From: Dehalococcoidia bacterium
GTDB taxonomy: Bacteria; Chloroflexota; Dehalococcoidia; Lucifugimonadales; Lucifugimonadaceae
Length of the DNA stretch: 54,018 nucleotides
NCBI GenBank assembly: GCA_002728715.1
Contig: PBVQ01000001.1
Location: 158,048 to 212,065 of the forward strand
Direction of reading: 5' to 3'
Part shown: one piece after another, positions 9,292 through 19,164 of the stretch
Position numbering within the stretch: the stretch's first letter is position 1
Layout of the letters: every line of letters begins with the position of its first letter
Program-made: the position numbers and the translations under genes
The notes under the pieces: model-generated
The model's database searches: none
What the model was told of the DNA's origin: nothing
The model's input: only the letters and a program-made list of their open reading frames with translations

Positions 9292-9400
9292 GAATCTTTT
9301 ATTTTGATCTTTTTTATCTATGAAAATTTCAAAATACTATAGATAGAAGAAATATATATTAAAAATTGAATTATTATCAAAATGGTAAACATCAAGAAAA

Positions 9401-11182
9401 TTATTTTGAAATAAATTCATCTAATATAGAAATCCTCAGGGCTAAATTATCCCAGGAAAATTCATTTTTTTTATCCCAGATATAATTTATTTCTTCGTCT
9501 TTTATTCCTGGTATATTTGCAGGTTTCTTTTTACCTCCTAAGTAACTATTTATAGGATAATTAAACCCTTGCTTAGGTGTAGAAAAATCATAATCTGGGA
9601 AAAAACGCGATAATATAATTTTCTGTATAGATTTAGGGCCTTTATTTATAAATAAATAAGGATGAATGTTAGTAGTTTTTTCAAAAAGTTTTCTACTCAA
9701 AAATGGAGTTCTAACTTCAAGACTAGCTTTCATACTAGATCTTTCAATTGCGGGAATAAATGAACAAGGCATAGTATGATTCAAGTCTAATAACCTCGCA
9801 TTAGAAATTATATTTTTTGAGTCATATTCTATAAACTGATCAATAGTTTCATCAAAATTTCTTAATTTTTTCATCCAAGACCAAGCACGATAATTTCTAA
9901 TACTATAAAAAAGTAATCTTGAGTCTTCATTAATTAATGTTGATATAGCAGAATTACTCTTAATCAACTTAATTGGAACATTCAAGAAATTAAAAAATTT
10001 CTTATTTACACTCAATAATGTTCTCCATTTATATAAATTTGCATATCTGTTATAACCAAAAAATATTTCATCGCCTCCTATACCTGATATAGCAACTTTT
10101 GCATATTGTCTAGCAATTGTTGACATCTGAAATGATGGTATAGCTGTTAGATTTGCAATTGGTTCTCCATAAATATCAATTAAGGAAATATTTTTATCAT
10201 CTATAATATTTTGATTTGAATTTATTGTTATGTGCTGTAGATTCAATTTTTTTGCTATAGATTTAGATTTTTTAGATTCATCATTAACAAAATTATTATT
10301 AAAACCTACTGTGAGCGATAAAATATCATCCTTGATCTCTTTAGAAATTATGGATGCAACTAATGAAGAATCAACACCCGAAGATAAAAATAAAACTTTC
10401 GGTACATCTGAACGTAATCTAAATTTAATAGAGTCAATTAGAATGTTTGTAATATCATCCAAATCATTATTTGATAAAGATTTTTTTAAGTCTGATTCCT
10501 TAACAATTTTTTCAGTTTTCCAATATTTATTACGAATTATTTTAAAGTTTTTATCCGATGAAATATGAGTAGCTGGAGGTATTTTTATCAATCCTTCATA
10601 TCCAGTATCTTCTTGATCTAAATGACCTAATATCATAAATTTTAAAACCTGATCATTAGTCATAATTTTTCTTAGATTTAGCATTTCAACTAGCGGCTTA
10701 GGTTCTGATGAAAAATACAATCCATCATTAGTTTTTATGTAATATAAAGGCTTTTCTCCAAATGGATCTGTAATTAAGTTAATTCGATTATTTGAAAATA
10801 ATGCAAAAGAGTACATTCCATCTAATTTATCGAGAGATTTTATTCCCCATTTTTTCCAAGACCTTAATAAAATTTCTGTATCTCCGTCAGATGAAAATTT
10901 TTCACCAGATTTCATTAACTCTTTTTTTATTTCAATATAATTATAAATTTCACCATTATAGGCTATAGTTTCATCCCCAATCTGCATAGGTTGATTAGAT
11001 TTATCTGTCACATAAATTATTGATAACCTTTTGTGTCCAATAAACAACCCAATATCTTTTTGTACAAAAAAACCTGTGTTATCTGGACCTCTATGACTCA
11101 GTAAATCTAAATATTTTTTACCATTTTTAACATCAACATCACTTAATCTTCTATTTAGATAAAAACCAAAAATTCCACACAT
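9401..11182 (-). CDS. Asparagine synthase (glutamine-hydrolysing)-like amidotransferase
   Basis: The 593-residue product has both AsnB domains intact. The glutaminase domain begins with MCGIFGF, where Cys2 after Met removal is the nucleophile, and shows HRGPD, NGEIYN and the SSDGDTE block. The synthetase domain has the ATP pyrophosphatase loop SSGVDSS at 267-273 and the GIGGDEIFFGY block. In surface-glycan loci such enzymes often amidate uronic acids (as proposed for WbpS) in place of making asparagine. It is the last gene of the minus-strand operon that starts at 19068, eight bases after its glutaminase-less relative. A second full AsnB lies at 32080. The start is fixed by the need for Cys2. 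Confidence 0.9.
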   Translation of the reverse strand: MCGIFGFYLNRRLSDVDVKNGKKYLDLLSHRGPDNTGFFVQKDIGLFIGHKRLSIIYVTDKSNQPMQIGDETIAYNGEIYNYIEIKKELMKSGEKFSSDGDTEILLRSWKKWGIKSLDKLDGMYSFALFSNNRINLITDPFGEKPLYYIKTNDGLYFSSEPKPLVEMLNLRKIMTNDQVLKFMILGHLDQEDTGYEGLIKIPPATHISSDKNFKIIRNKYWKTEKIVKESDLKKSLSNNDLDDITNILIDSIKFRLRSDVPKVLFLSSGVDSSLVASIISKEIKDDILSLTVGFNNNFVNDESKKSKSIAKKLNLQHITINSNQNIIDDKNISLIDIYGEPIANLTAIPSFQMSTIARQYAKVAISGIGGDEIFFGYNRYANLYKWRTLLSVNKKFFNFLNVPIKLIKSNSAISTLINEDSRLLFYSIRNYRAWSWMKKLRNFDETIDQFIEYDSKNIISNARLLDLNHTMPCSFIPAIERSSMKASLEVRTPFLSRKLFEKTTNIHPYLFINKGPKSIQKIILSRFFPDYDFSTPKQGFNYPINSYLGGKKKPANIPGIKDEEINYIWDKKNEFSWDNLALRISILDEFISK

Positions 11183-11189
11183 AACTTAA

Positions 11190-12947
11190 TTAACTTCTTT
11201 CATTACTAAAAAATTTGTCTAAACTGATCAGAAAAGTTATAAAAGAACCAGCACTGTTTTTAGGATTATCTATGAATAATTTTATATCTTTAGATAAAAG
11301 ATCCATATCGAATAAGTCTAACGATGGTAAAAAATTTGAATTTATTAGATTCAAAGCAGCTTTTCTTAAGCCTTTATGATGTAAATACATTCTATTTCTA
11401 TCAGGCCATGTCCTCTCTTCAGCATGAGGCTCAATACCAGAAAGAAAACTGGAATTCACCTTTCTTCCTAAATATCTTTTTAATCTTGTAATATCTTTAA
11501 GTAAAGGACTCATGTATGGCATAAAGTTATTATTTGCAACAGGTACTTTTGACAGCATAGGGTTGATTTTTGAAAGCAATTTTTTTGAAATCCTACCATC
11601 TAAGCGATATTTATTATTCATAGAAAGATAGAAATCAAATACATCATTATCAAAGGTGATAGTTCTTTGCTCTGCAATAGTTCCAATACTTAATAGATTT
11701 GTATATGGATAATGCCTACATAATGAATGAATAAGCATGTATTCCCAATAATCATCACTACTCTCGCAAAATTTTTCTGCTTTTGAACAAACCTCCTCAA
11801 CAGAATATACTAGAGAATCGTACATGTTTGACCTTAAAGGTTTAGCTATATAATCAAATAATTTTACACCTCTTAATCTGTGAGAAATTTTATCCAAATA
11901 TTCAGCACTGAATTTACCTTCTATGCCTAATAATCTCTTAAATGAAGTTTTCTTAGATAAAAATTTTATATTCTCATTTAATAAATACATGCCTTGAAAC
12001 ATATAATCCATGCCATGCCCATGAAAAAATACATCCGGAGGACTGGAGATTCTATCACTTAATCCATAAAAAATTGAATGATCAAAAGCGTGCATACCTC
12101 CACTTAACTGTGATACCTCATCTAAGGAATCGGAGTAAGGGTCGTCTTTCAAATTAATAAATGAATGTTTTGAATTATTAATTTTTGCTATTTTTTCTGC
12201 AACCTGAACTTCATTATTATGACTAACACCAATCGTATAACTATCTATTTTGGAGGGAAAAAGAGATAATATTATTCTTGAATCGATACCCCCACTCAAA
12301 AATATACCAAGATTTTTTTTTGAGTCAGTTGTTTTTTTTAATATCGATTGGAATAATAAGTCCTTGAGTATATCTGCAGAATCATTAATAGATAAATTAG
12401 ATTTCTTAAATGAAGGATTCCAATATGAATATGTGTTTATCTTATCGGCACAAAAAATTAAATGTGTTGCAGACATTAGACATTTTGAATAATTATCGTA
12501 AGTTTTTTCTCCAATCAATCGTTGTAACCATAAAAACTCAAAAACTGTTTCTTTACTAATCTTTAGATCATTATTTTTTTCTAAGAAATTCTTAATATCC
12601 TTATAAAAAACAGAACCTATAAATTTATTACGATATTTTAAATAAAAAAGTGGTGTTGAAGTAAATCTATCATTATAAATATTTATTGATTTATTTTTTT
12701 TATCATGGTGAATAATTAAGAATTCTCCATCAATATTTTTTATAGTTTCATAGCTAATTTTCTTATTTATTTTTTCCCATATAAATTTATGATTTATCGT
12801 TTTATTAATTATCGGATTACCAACTACATACAATAAATGTTGACGATTTTCAAATTTATTTAAAGTAACATTAAAGTCAGAAAATTCAAAAATCAAAATG
12901 TTTTGATTAGAGTCAAATGTAAAGAATAGTCTAGGTAATTTATTCAT
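11190..12947 (-). CDS. AsnB-like protein without the glutaminase cysteine
   Basis: The 585-residue product aligns by eye with asparagine synthetase. It has an Ntn-like N-terminal region (IDGEFLIIHHD, then NDRFTSTPLFY) and a synthetase domain with the loop LSGGIDSR (about 217-224). The N-terminus lacks the Met-Cys-Gly start, so there is no glutaminase nucleophile. It could use free ammonia, could take ammonia from the intact neighbour at 9401, or could adenylate another substrate as beta-lactam synthetase does. The ATG at 12947 is chosen because AGGGAG lies six bases upstream; the longer frame to 12992 would run into the MBOAT gene. Gaps to its neighbours are 19 and 7 bases, so it is in the operon. 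Confidence 0.82.
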   Translation of the reverse strand: MNKLPRLFFTFDSNQNILIFEFSDFNVTLNKFENRQHLLYVVGNPIINKTINHKFIWEKINKKISYETIKNIDGEFLIIHHDKKNKSINIYNDRFTSTPLFYLKYRNKFIGSVFYKDIKNFLEKNNDLKISKETVFEFLWLQRLIGEKTYDNYSKCLMSATHLIFCADKINTYSYWNPSFKKSNLSINDSADILKDLLFQSILKKTTDSKKNLGIFLSGGIDSRIILSLFPSKIDSYTIGVSHNNEVQVAEKIAKINNSKHSFINLKDDPYSDSLDEVSQLSGGMHAFDHSIFYGLSDRISSPPDVFFHGHGMDYMFQGMYLLNENIKFLSKKTSFKRLLGIEGKFSAEYLDKISHRLRGVKLFDYIAKPLRSNMYDSLVYSVEEVCSKAEKFCESSDDYWEYMLIHSLCRHYPYTNLLSIGTIAEQRTITFDNDVFDFYLSMNNKYRLDGRISKKLLSKINPMLSKVPVANNNFMPYMSPLLKDITRLKRYLGRKVNSSFLSGIEPHAEERTWPDRNRMYLHHKGLRKAALNLINSNFLPSLDLFDMDLLSKDIKLFIDNPKNSAGSFITFLISLDKFFSNERS

Positions 12948-12966
12948 TAATCTCCCTAAATAAAAT

Positions 12967-14358
12967 TCAAAATTTAAAATAAATAAAGTCACTAGTAGAA
13001 TTAGATCTGAGTATTAGTATACCTAAATATAAAAACATTACTATAACCGACTTTATATACATATTTTCTAAAAAATCAAGTCTAAATAAAATATTTTTTT
13101 TATTTCTAATAACCTGATATGCTCCATATACATATAATGGCAAAGAAAAAATAAAAACCTGCATAAACAAATATATAAAATTTTCAAAATGAATATTCAT
13201 ATCTGAAGAACTAGAGAAAATCGAATAAAAGTTTTCAGATCGAAATATAAACCAACCAATATGAATAAAGCAAAATGTCAGTATGAAACCCAAAGTATTA
13301 ATTCTAAAATTTGTGTTTCTCAAATATATTCTAGTTATGATTACTATTATTCCATTATATAAACCCCAAAACACAAAATTCCAAGCTGCACCATGCCAAA
13401 GTCCTGTTAATATAAACGTGAGCATAATATTCAAATAAGTTCTTACATTAGATCTTTTAGATCCTCCTAATGGTATGTATACATAATCTCTAAACCAAAT
13501 TGAAAGAGTGATATGCCATCTTCTCCAGAATTCAATCATAGATCTTGAAAAATATGGATTATTAAAATTACTTGAAAGATTTATGCCAAAAAGTTTAGCG
13601 CAACCTCGAGCAATATCAGTATAACCAGAAAAATCAGCAAAAATTTGCACTCCAAAGGCTAAAGAACCTAAAATTAAGAGAGAAAAATGAGGATCTTCAA
13701 GAAGAAAAATCTTATCGGAAATAATCGCCACATTATCGGCTATTACTAACTTTTTAAAAAATCCCCAAATGATTAAAAATATTCCATCATTAAAATCTTG
13801 GATCTTAAACCTTTTTTTAGTCTCTATTTGAGATAAAAGTGAATTTGCTCTTTCTATTGGACCCGCAATTAATTGTGGGAAGAAACCTATGAATAATGAT
13901 ACATCAATTAAATTATTTCTAGCTTTTGTCTTACCTTTATAAACATCAAACACATAACTTATTGTCTGAAAAGTATAAAAAGAAATTCCAACAGGTAAAA
14001 ATATTTGCAGAGTAATCTTTGAGTTTAAGAAACCAAAATTTGCTAATAAATTAGTAATATTTTCAATAAAGAAACCAAAATATTTAAATACTCCTAAAAC
14101 AAATAAACCTGAAAAAATTGCTAACATCAAAAAAGACTTCTTATTTTTTTGATTTGTAGCTTTTTGTATTTTTAATGCTGCAAAATAATTAACTAATGTA
14201 TAACCTGATAAGAGAAAAATAAGCCATGGATTTAAGTAGCCATAAAAAAGATAACTAGCAGTCAAAAGAATAATATTTTGTAATTTTCTTGATAAAAACC
14301 AAAAGATCATTACCGTAAAAATTAGGAGTGAAATATATTCATAGCTTTGAAAAATCAA
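12967..14358 (-). CDS. MBOAT family O-acyltransferase (AlgI-like)
   Basis: Polytopic membrane enzyme of 463 residues that passes acyl groups across the membrane for polysaccharide O-acylation. About ten hydrophobic segments are visible. The MBOAT signature is present: the FADFSGYTDIARG block at 240-252, WRRWHITLS with His282, and the active-site His322 in GLWHGAAWNF. The gene overlaps the upstream SGNH-like gene by four bases (ATGA type). That pairing is the arrangement of AlgI with AlgJ/AlgX or PatA with PatB, where the MBOAT protein exports the acyl group and the SGNH partner attaches it to the glycan. O-acetylation of the glycan made by this locus is the likely outcome. Confidence 0.93.
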   Translation of the reverse strand: MIFQSYEYISLLIFTVMIFWFLSRKLQNIILLTASYLFYGYLNPWLIFLLSGYTLVNYFAALKIQKATNQKNKKSFLMLAIFSGLFVLGVFKYFGFFIENITNLLANFGFLNSKITLQIFLPVGISFYTFQTISYVFDVYKGKTKARNNLIDVSLFIGFFPQLIAGPIERANSLLSQIETKKRFKIQDFNDGIFLIIWGFFKKLVIADNVAIISDKIFLLEDPHFSLLILGSLAFGVQIFADFSGYTDIARGCAKLFGINLSSNFNNPYFSRSMIEFWRRWHITLSIWFRDYVYIPLGGSKRSNVRTYLNIMLTFILTGLWHGAAWNFVFWGLYNGIIVIITRIYLRNTNFRINTLGFILTFCFIHIGWFIFRSENFYSIFSSSSDMNIHFENFIYLFMQVFIFSLPLYVYGAYQVIRNKKNILFRLDFLENMYIKSVIVMFLYLGILILRSNSTSDFIYFKF

Positions 14359-15386
14359 TTTTCACCACCAAAATAAATTATATTTTGTCTATAAAAATAT
14401 TCAGTAAATTCTTCAATATTTTCTGGATTAATATGATCTCCATCAAGATAATACTCAAGACCAAATCCTTTTCCTTCTAGGTCTATAAAATTTATCTCAT
14501 GAGAAATTAAAAATTTCTTTAATTTATCAATATATTCGTCAAGATAAAGATCAGAATTTTTCGAATTAGTACTATTTGGTCTTTTTTGAACTCTAACAAA
14601 AGTTAATTCAATTTCATAATTATTGCTAACATTTACCATCAAATTTAAAAAAGAGTTCGATTTCATAAATTCAGATGGATTTTCATCAGAGTCAAAAATT
14701 TCTGTTGATCTAAAATTTTTCCTACTAAATAAATCATTAGTGGAGTTTTGTATTTTTTTATATTCTCTAAGCACAGGGATATAATCAGAATCATCTAGAC
14801 CTAGTGTGACCCTTAGGAATGTAAAAGGAATAATTTTAGGAATATAAAGACTTACTGCCGCACGATTAATTAGATCCCTTGCTTTATTATTTTTTGCTTG
14901 CACAGGATATATTTCATCAAATATCCTTGATAACTTATCTCCAATTTTACTATTAGAATTTATTACCATATCAAAGTCCACTTCTTCTGATCGAGATAAT
15001 AAATCTAGTTTCTTGGAATACTCTCCTTGTGTTCGATATAAAGGTTTTGTAAGTTCATAATCTCTGAAAAAAACAAAAACATTTTTAGGATTGATATCTG
15101 CCTCAGCTACAAAATTTTTCAAATATAAATACCAAGAAGATGACATACCACCAGGCATTGTAAGTAAAACCACATCCTGATTATCGCCTAAAATTTCTTC
15201 AAGATAAACTTCATCAATTCTTGTTTCTAACATAGAGTTACCAATAAAAACATAGTCTGGAGATGAAGAATTTATTTCATCGTATAATCTTTGATCAAAA
15301 TTATTTTCTTCACTACGGAAAAATAATAACGCTGGTATAAAAAAAATAATAACTAAAGGTATAATAAATCTTAGAAAATTTTTCAG
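14355..15386 (-). CDS. Membrane-anchored SGNH-hydrolase-like O-acyltransferase partner, probable CTG start
   Basis: Reading from the CTG at 15386 gives 343 residues. They begin with a short basic end and a hydrophobic helix (KNFLRFIIPLVIIFF), followed by VFIGNSMLETRID at about residues 45-57. GNS is block I of SGNH hydrolases, with the Ser as nucleophile. Near the C-terminus DGDHIN supplies the Asp-x-x-His pair. The first in-frame ATG (15233) would begin one residue after that serine and remove both the anchor and the nucleophile, so it cannot be the start. No ATG, GTG or TTG occurs upstream in frame, while GAGGTGA lies just before the CTG. The role is probably extracytoplasmic O-acetyl transfer with the MBOAT protein. 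The middle of the protein is not recognised. Confidence 0.75.
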   Translation of the reverse strand: MKNFLRFIIPLVIIFFIPALLFFRSEENNFDQRLYDEINSSSPDYVFIGNSMLETRIDEVYLEEILGDNQDVVLLTMPGGMSSSWYLYLKNFVAEADINPKNVFVFFRDYELTKPLYRTQGEYSKKLDLLSRSEEVDFDMVINSNSKIGDKLSRIFDEIYPVQAKNNKARDLINRAAVSLYIPKIIPFTFLRVTLGLDDSDYIPVLREYKKIQNSTNDLFSRKNFRSTEIFDSDENPSEFMKSNSFLNLMVNVSNNYEIELTFVRVQKRPNSTNSKNSDLYLDEYIDKLKKFLISHEINFIDLEGKGFGLEYYLDGDHINPENIEEFTEYFYRQNIIYFGGEN

Positions 15387-15411
15387 TAGTCACCTCTAAT
15401 AGATATCATTT

Positions 15412-16722
15412 TTACATTGACCAGTAATTAATTTCCTGGTTTTGGAACTTCGAATTATCAAGTACTCCAGTTATATCAAAAACATAACCATTTTTTTCAA
15501 TTTTTCCTATTAAATTACTAAATTGACTTATATAATTTTTGTGAGGAACAGCTAATACTATTGCCAAAAAGTTTATTTTATTATCTTCAATATTATCTAT
15601 ATATTTAGCATCATCTAGAAAAGGATAATTATTCTTAATATCATTAATAAAAATGTTGTAGTTTGAACTAACGAGAAGTTTACAAAGTTCAATAGATTTA
15701 CTATTTCTAAGATCAGCTACATCTGGCTTAAAGGTTTGCCCTAAAACTAAAATATTATTTGAGTTATGTTTCTCTACATTACTTAAAGTTTTTATGATTT
15801 TTTCAAATAAAAACTTTGGTACAGATTCATTTACTGCTCTACCAGAAAGTATAGTCTTAGGAGTAAATCCAAATTCTTGAGCTTTATAGGTTAGATAATA
15901 TGGATCAACTGGAACACAATGTCCTCCAACTAGGCCTGGGCTATAATTATTAAAGTTCCATTTTGTTGATGCTGCCTTAAATACTTCAGAAGAAGGAATA
16001 TTCATTCTATCAAAAATCATGCAAAGTTCGTTGAAAAGTGCAATATTTAAATCTCTTTGAATATTTTCTATAACTTTGGAAGATTCAGCAATTCTAATAC
16101 TTTTTGCCTTATGCACTCCCTCCTTAGCAACATGGCTGTATAAACTACTAATTATTTCAAGAATTTCATCATTTTGACCAGAAACGACCTTAACAATGTT
16201 ACTTATACTGTGTTCTTTATCACCAAAATTTGTTCTTTCTGGTGAATAACCTAAGTAAAAATCCTTACCTGAGATTAATCCTGATTCTTTTTCAATTAGC
16301 GGAGCGCAATAATCTTCAGTACATCCAGGGTATGTTGTTGATTCAAATATAATTATAGGCTTATTATTTTTGTTTTTTCTTAAGGCAATTTTTTCTCCTA
16401 TTAACTTACTAGCATTCATTAATAATGATAGATCTGGTAGATAATCATCGGTAATAGGTGTGGGGACTGTAACGATAATTATATTAGAATCTGTAATACA
16501 TTCTGGATTAGATGTGATTTTTAACTTAGAAGATAATATATCCATCTTATCGATCTCTTCGTTTTTATCGATACCTTCTGACAATTGATTGATTCTTATC
16601 AAATCTGAATCATAACCATAGGTAGATATGTTATTTTTAGCAAATTCTAAGGCTAAGGGTAAGCCAACATATCCTAAGCCTAAAATTACTATATCTTTAT
16701 TAATGTATTCTTTAGATAACAT
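15412..16722 (-). CDS. UDP-N-acetylhexosamine 6-dehydrogenase (WbpA/TviB-like)
   Basis: NAD-dependent oxidation of a UDP-N-acetyl sugar to its uronic acid. The 436-residue product has the nucleotide-binding GLGYVGLP at 15-22, STTYPGCTED at about 128-137, Lys216 and Asn220 in AESSKVIEN, and the catalytic Cys269 in GGHCVPVDPYYL. The HCVPVDPYYL wording separates it from the UDP-glucose 6-dehydrogenase group and fits the TviB/WbpA class (UDP-GlcNAc or UDP-GalNAc). It lies three bases after the UDP-glucose dehydrogenase-like gene. Its product could feed the oxidoreductase at 8131 and the aminotransferase at 5952. Confidence 0.9.
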   Translation of the reverse strand: MLSKEYINKDIVILGLGYVGLPLALEFAKNNISTYGYDSDLIRINQLSEGIDKNEEIDKMDILSSKLKITSNPECITDSNIIIVTVPTPITDDYLPDLSLLMNASKLIGEKIALRKNKNNKPIIIFESTTYPGCTEDYCAPLIEKESGLISGKDFYLGYSPERTNFGDKEHSISNIVKVVSGQNDEILEIISSLYSHVAKEGVHKAKSIRIAESSKVIENIQRDLNIALFNELCMIFDRMNIPSSEVFKAASTKWNFNNYSPGLVGGHCVPVDPYYLTYKAQEFGFTPKTILSGRAVNESVPKFLFEKIIKTLSNVEKHNSNNILVLGQTFKPDVADLRNSKSIELCKLLVSSNYNIFINDIKNNYPFLDDAKYIDNIEDNKINFLAIVLAVPHKNYISQFSNLIGKIEKNGYVFDITGVLDNSKFQNQEINYWSM

Positions 16723-16725
16723 AGC

Positions 16726-18081
16726 TTACTTTGTTCCCAAAATATCATACTCAATAGAATATTTTTTTAATTCATCAATATTCACAATTCCTCTAGTGTC
16801 AATTATGTAAGTTTTTGGTGAAATAATAGACCAATCAATTTGAGAGTAAATTTTTTCTGAATTTAGGATTATTATAATTTCCGCCTGATTTAAAACATCA
16901 TTCAAATTATCAGAAACGATTAATTTATCTTCCATTTCAGCAGCTTCTTTTGCTGCTAAAATATCATGACCCGTAACTATTGCTCCTTGTTCAATTAAAA
17001 ATTTTGCTAGTCTAATTGATAGGGAGTGCCTAACATCATTTGTGCCTTCTTTGAACGCTAATCCTAATATAGATATTTTATGTTTATATAGGCTACTTCC
17101 TAAAACAAAATTTATTTTATTTATGACTTCCTGAAGTTGTAGATCATTTCTTCGCAGAACTCCATTTAACATTACAGAGTCAAAATAATTTTCTTCGGAT
17201 AGAGTTATTAACGCTCTCAAATCCTTATCTAAACAAGGACCACCAAATCCTATGCCAGGTTTCAAATAATCAGAGCCTATCCTTGGATCTAAACCAATAC
17301 CATAAATTATGTCTGATATGTTCCCTCCAACTTTTTCAGATATACCCGCTATTTCATTTATATAAGAAATCCGAGTAGCCAAAAATGCATTTGACGCATA
17401 CTTTATCATTTGAGCTGATACCGGATCAGTTAACAAAATTTCTATAATTTGATTCTTTATACTAAAAGGATTACTGACTTTATAATCTCTCTGAATAAGA
17501 GGTTGATATATTTCCTTCAAAGATTTTCTCGCAAAATCTGTATTAGAGCCTATTATAATTCTACTAGGATTATAAAAATCAACTAAACCACTACCTTCTC
17601 TAAGAAACTCAGGATTAGAAACTACGTCAAAATCTTCTCCAATTGTTAATCTCTCAGATAATATATCTTGAATTATCTCAATAGCTCCGACTGGAACAGT
17701 ACTTTTTACCACAACAATAGTATGATGATCAATTAGATCTCTTAATTTTTCAGCAACTGAAATTATCTGAGACATATCTGCCCTTCCATCTGCTAATGAA
17801 GGAGTTCCCACTGCTACAAAAATCACATCCGAGTGACTTATAGTTTGTTCTATGTTATGAGTAAAATTAATAAGCTTTTGAGTAATTAAATCTGAAAGAA
17901 TATTTTCTAACCCTTCCTCATATACTTCAGATTTACCATTTTTTAATAAATTAATTCTATTTAAGTTTAAATCTTGAGATAAAACATTATGTCCAATTGA
18001 GGCTAATCCAACGGAAGTTACTAAACCTACATATCCAGCACCCCCAATCACTCCAATTTTATAAGATTTATGTTTTGTCAT
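16726..18081 (-). CDS. UDP-glucose 6-dehydrogenase-like protein
   Basis: Makes UDP-glucuronate from UDP-glucose with two NAD. The 451-residue product shows GAGYVGLVT at 14-22, KSTVPVGA, SNPEFLREG at 155-163, and the active-site Cys283. The active-site segment reads GFGGPCLDKDLRAL, whereas most family members have a serine before the cysteine and Phe-Pro after it. This is an unusual variant but it keeps the cysteine and lysine. The adjacent UDP-glucuronate epimerase (18094) would use its product. The gap to the next gene is three bases, so they share a transcript. Confidence 0.88.
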   Translation of the reverse strand: MTKHKSYKIGVIGGAGYVGLVTSVGLASIGHNVLSQDLNLNRINLLKNGKSEVYEEGLENILSDLITQKLINFTHNIEQTISHSDVIFVAVGTPSLADGRADMSQIISVAEKLRDLIDHHTIVVVKSTVPVGAIEIIQDILSERLTIGEDFDVVSNPEFLREGSGLVDFYNPSRIIIGSNTDFARKSLKEIYQPLIQRDYKVSNPFSIKNQIIEILLTDPVSAQMIKYASNAFLATRISYINEIAGISEKVGGNISDIIYGIGLDPRIGSDYLKPGIGFGGPCLDKDLRALITLSEENYFDSVMLNGVLRRNDLQLQEVINKINFVLGSSLYKHKISILGLAFKEGTNDVRHSLSIRLAKFLIEQGAIVTGHDILAAKEAAEMEDKLIVSDNLNDVLNQAEIIIILNSEKIYSQIDWSIISPKTYIIDTRGIVNIDELKKYSIEYDILGTK

Positions 18082-18093
18082 GGATAATTTCCT

Positions 18094-19068
18094 TTAGAAA
18101 TATAAATTTATTTTACTCGCAATTTTTTCATTATCTAAATACCAATTTATTACAGATTCTATACCCTCATTGGTACTAATTTCTGGATTCCAGCCAAGTA
18201 ATTCTTTAGCTTTTTCAATATTTGCCCATGTTTTTTTTATATCTGTTGGGTGGAAAGGATGATTTTTTATCCTTGCTTTTTTATTTAGTATATTTTCTAT
18301 AATTGATATTATAGAGTTTATTTTTAAAGGTCGATCAGAACCTAAATTAATTGTTTGGAAACCATTACTTAGACTCAGAGATTTTATTATGGCCCTAGAA
18401 ATATCACTTACATGTGTAAAGTCTCTACTTTGATTTCCATCACCATTAAGTTGTATTTCTTCATTTTCTATAATCCATTTTACAAAACGAAACATACTCA
18501 TATCTGGCCTTCCTGCAGGACCATAAACGGTAAAAAATCTAAGAACTACAATGTCGATACCAAAGAGATGATTATAAACCCGACACATCTCTTCAGCAGA
18601 TTTTTTTGAGGAAGCATAAGGAGACAATGGAAAACCATCATAATTATCTTCATCAAAAGGTAACTTGCTATTTCCATATATACTAGATGTGGACGCTAGA
18701 ATATATTTATTTATATCCAATTCTTTAGAGATTTCTAATAAGTTTAGGTTTCCTATAAGATTGGTATCATAGTAAGCTATAGGATTATCAATCGATTGCC
18801 TCACACCTGCTCTAGCAGCAAGATTAATTATTGCTTGTGGTTTAAATTCCTTAATAATATTTTTGGTATAATCAAAATCACATATATCTCCTTTTACCCA
18901 AGAAATATCATTTTTATTCAGTATATTTTCTATCCTCCATTTTTTTATATTAGGATCATAACTATCACTTATATTATCTAATCCTAAAATTTCATAGTTA
19001 TGTTTTTTGAGCATATAAGATAGACTTGATCCGATAAAACCAGCACATCCAGTAATTAAGATTTTCAA
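18094..19068 (-). CDS. UDP-glucuronate 4-epimerase-like SDR
   Basis: Extended SDR of 324 residues, likely interconverting UDP-glucuronate and UDP-galacturonate. It has GCAGFIG at 7-13, the catalytic Ser128, Tyr151 and Lys155 (YASSK), and blocks typical of UDP-glucuronate epimerases: AARAGVRQSIDNP and RFFTVYGPAGRPDM. It is the first gene of the eight-gene minus-strand operon running to 9401 and is followed 12 bases later by UDP-glucose dehydrogenase, its natural precursor enzyme. The upstream 149 bases are a divergent control region shared with the long dehydratase at 19218. Confidence 0.9.
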   Translation of the reverse strand: MKILITGCAGFIGSSLSYMLKKHNYEILGLDNISDSYDPNIKKWRIENILNKNDISWVKGDICDFDYTKNIIKEFKPQAIINLAARAGVRQSIDNPIAYYDTNLIGNLNLLEISKELDINKYILASTSSIYGNSKLPFDEDNYDGFPLSPYASSKKSAEEMCRVYNHLFGIDIVVLRFFTVYGPAGRPDMSMFRFVKWIIENEEIQLNGDGNQSRDFTHVSDISRAIIKSLSLSNGFQTINLGSDRPLKINSIISIIENILNKKARIKNHPFHPTDIKKTWANIEKAKELLGWNPEISTNEGIESVINWYLDNEKIASKINLYF

Positions 19069-19164
19069 TTTTTCACCAATTATATTATTTATTATTAAAT
19101 TCTAAATAAAAATCATTAATAACGTATAACTAAAAAAATTCCAAGTTTATGATAATTAGTATAT

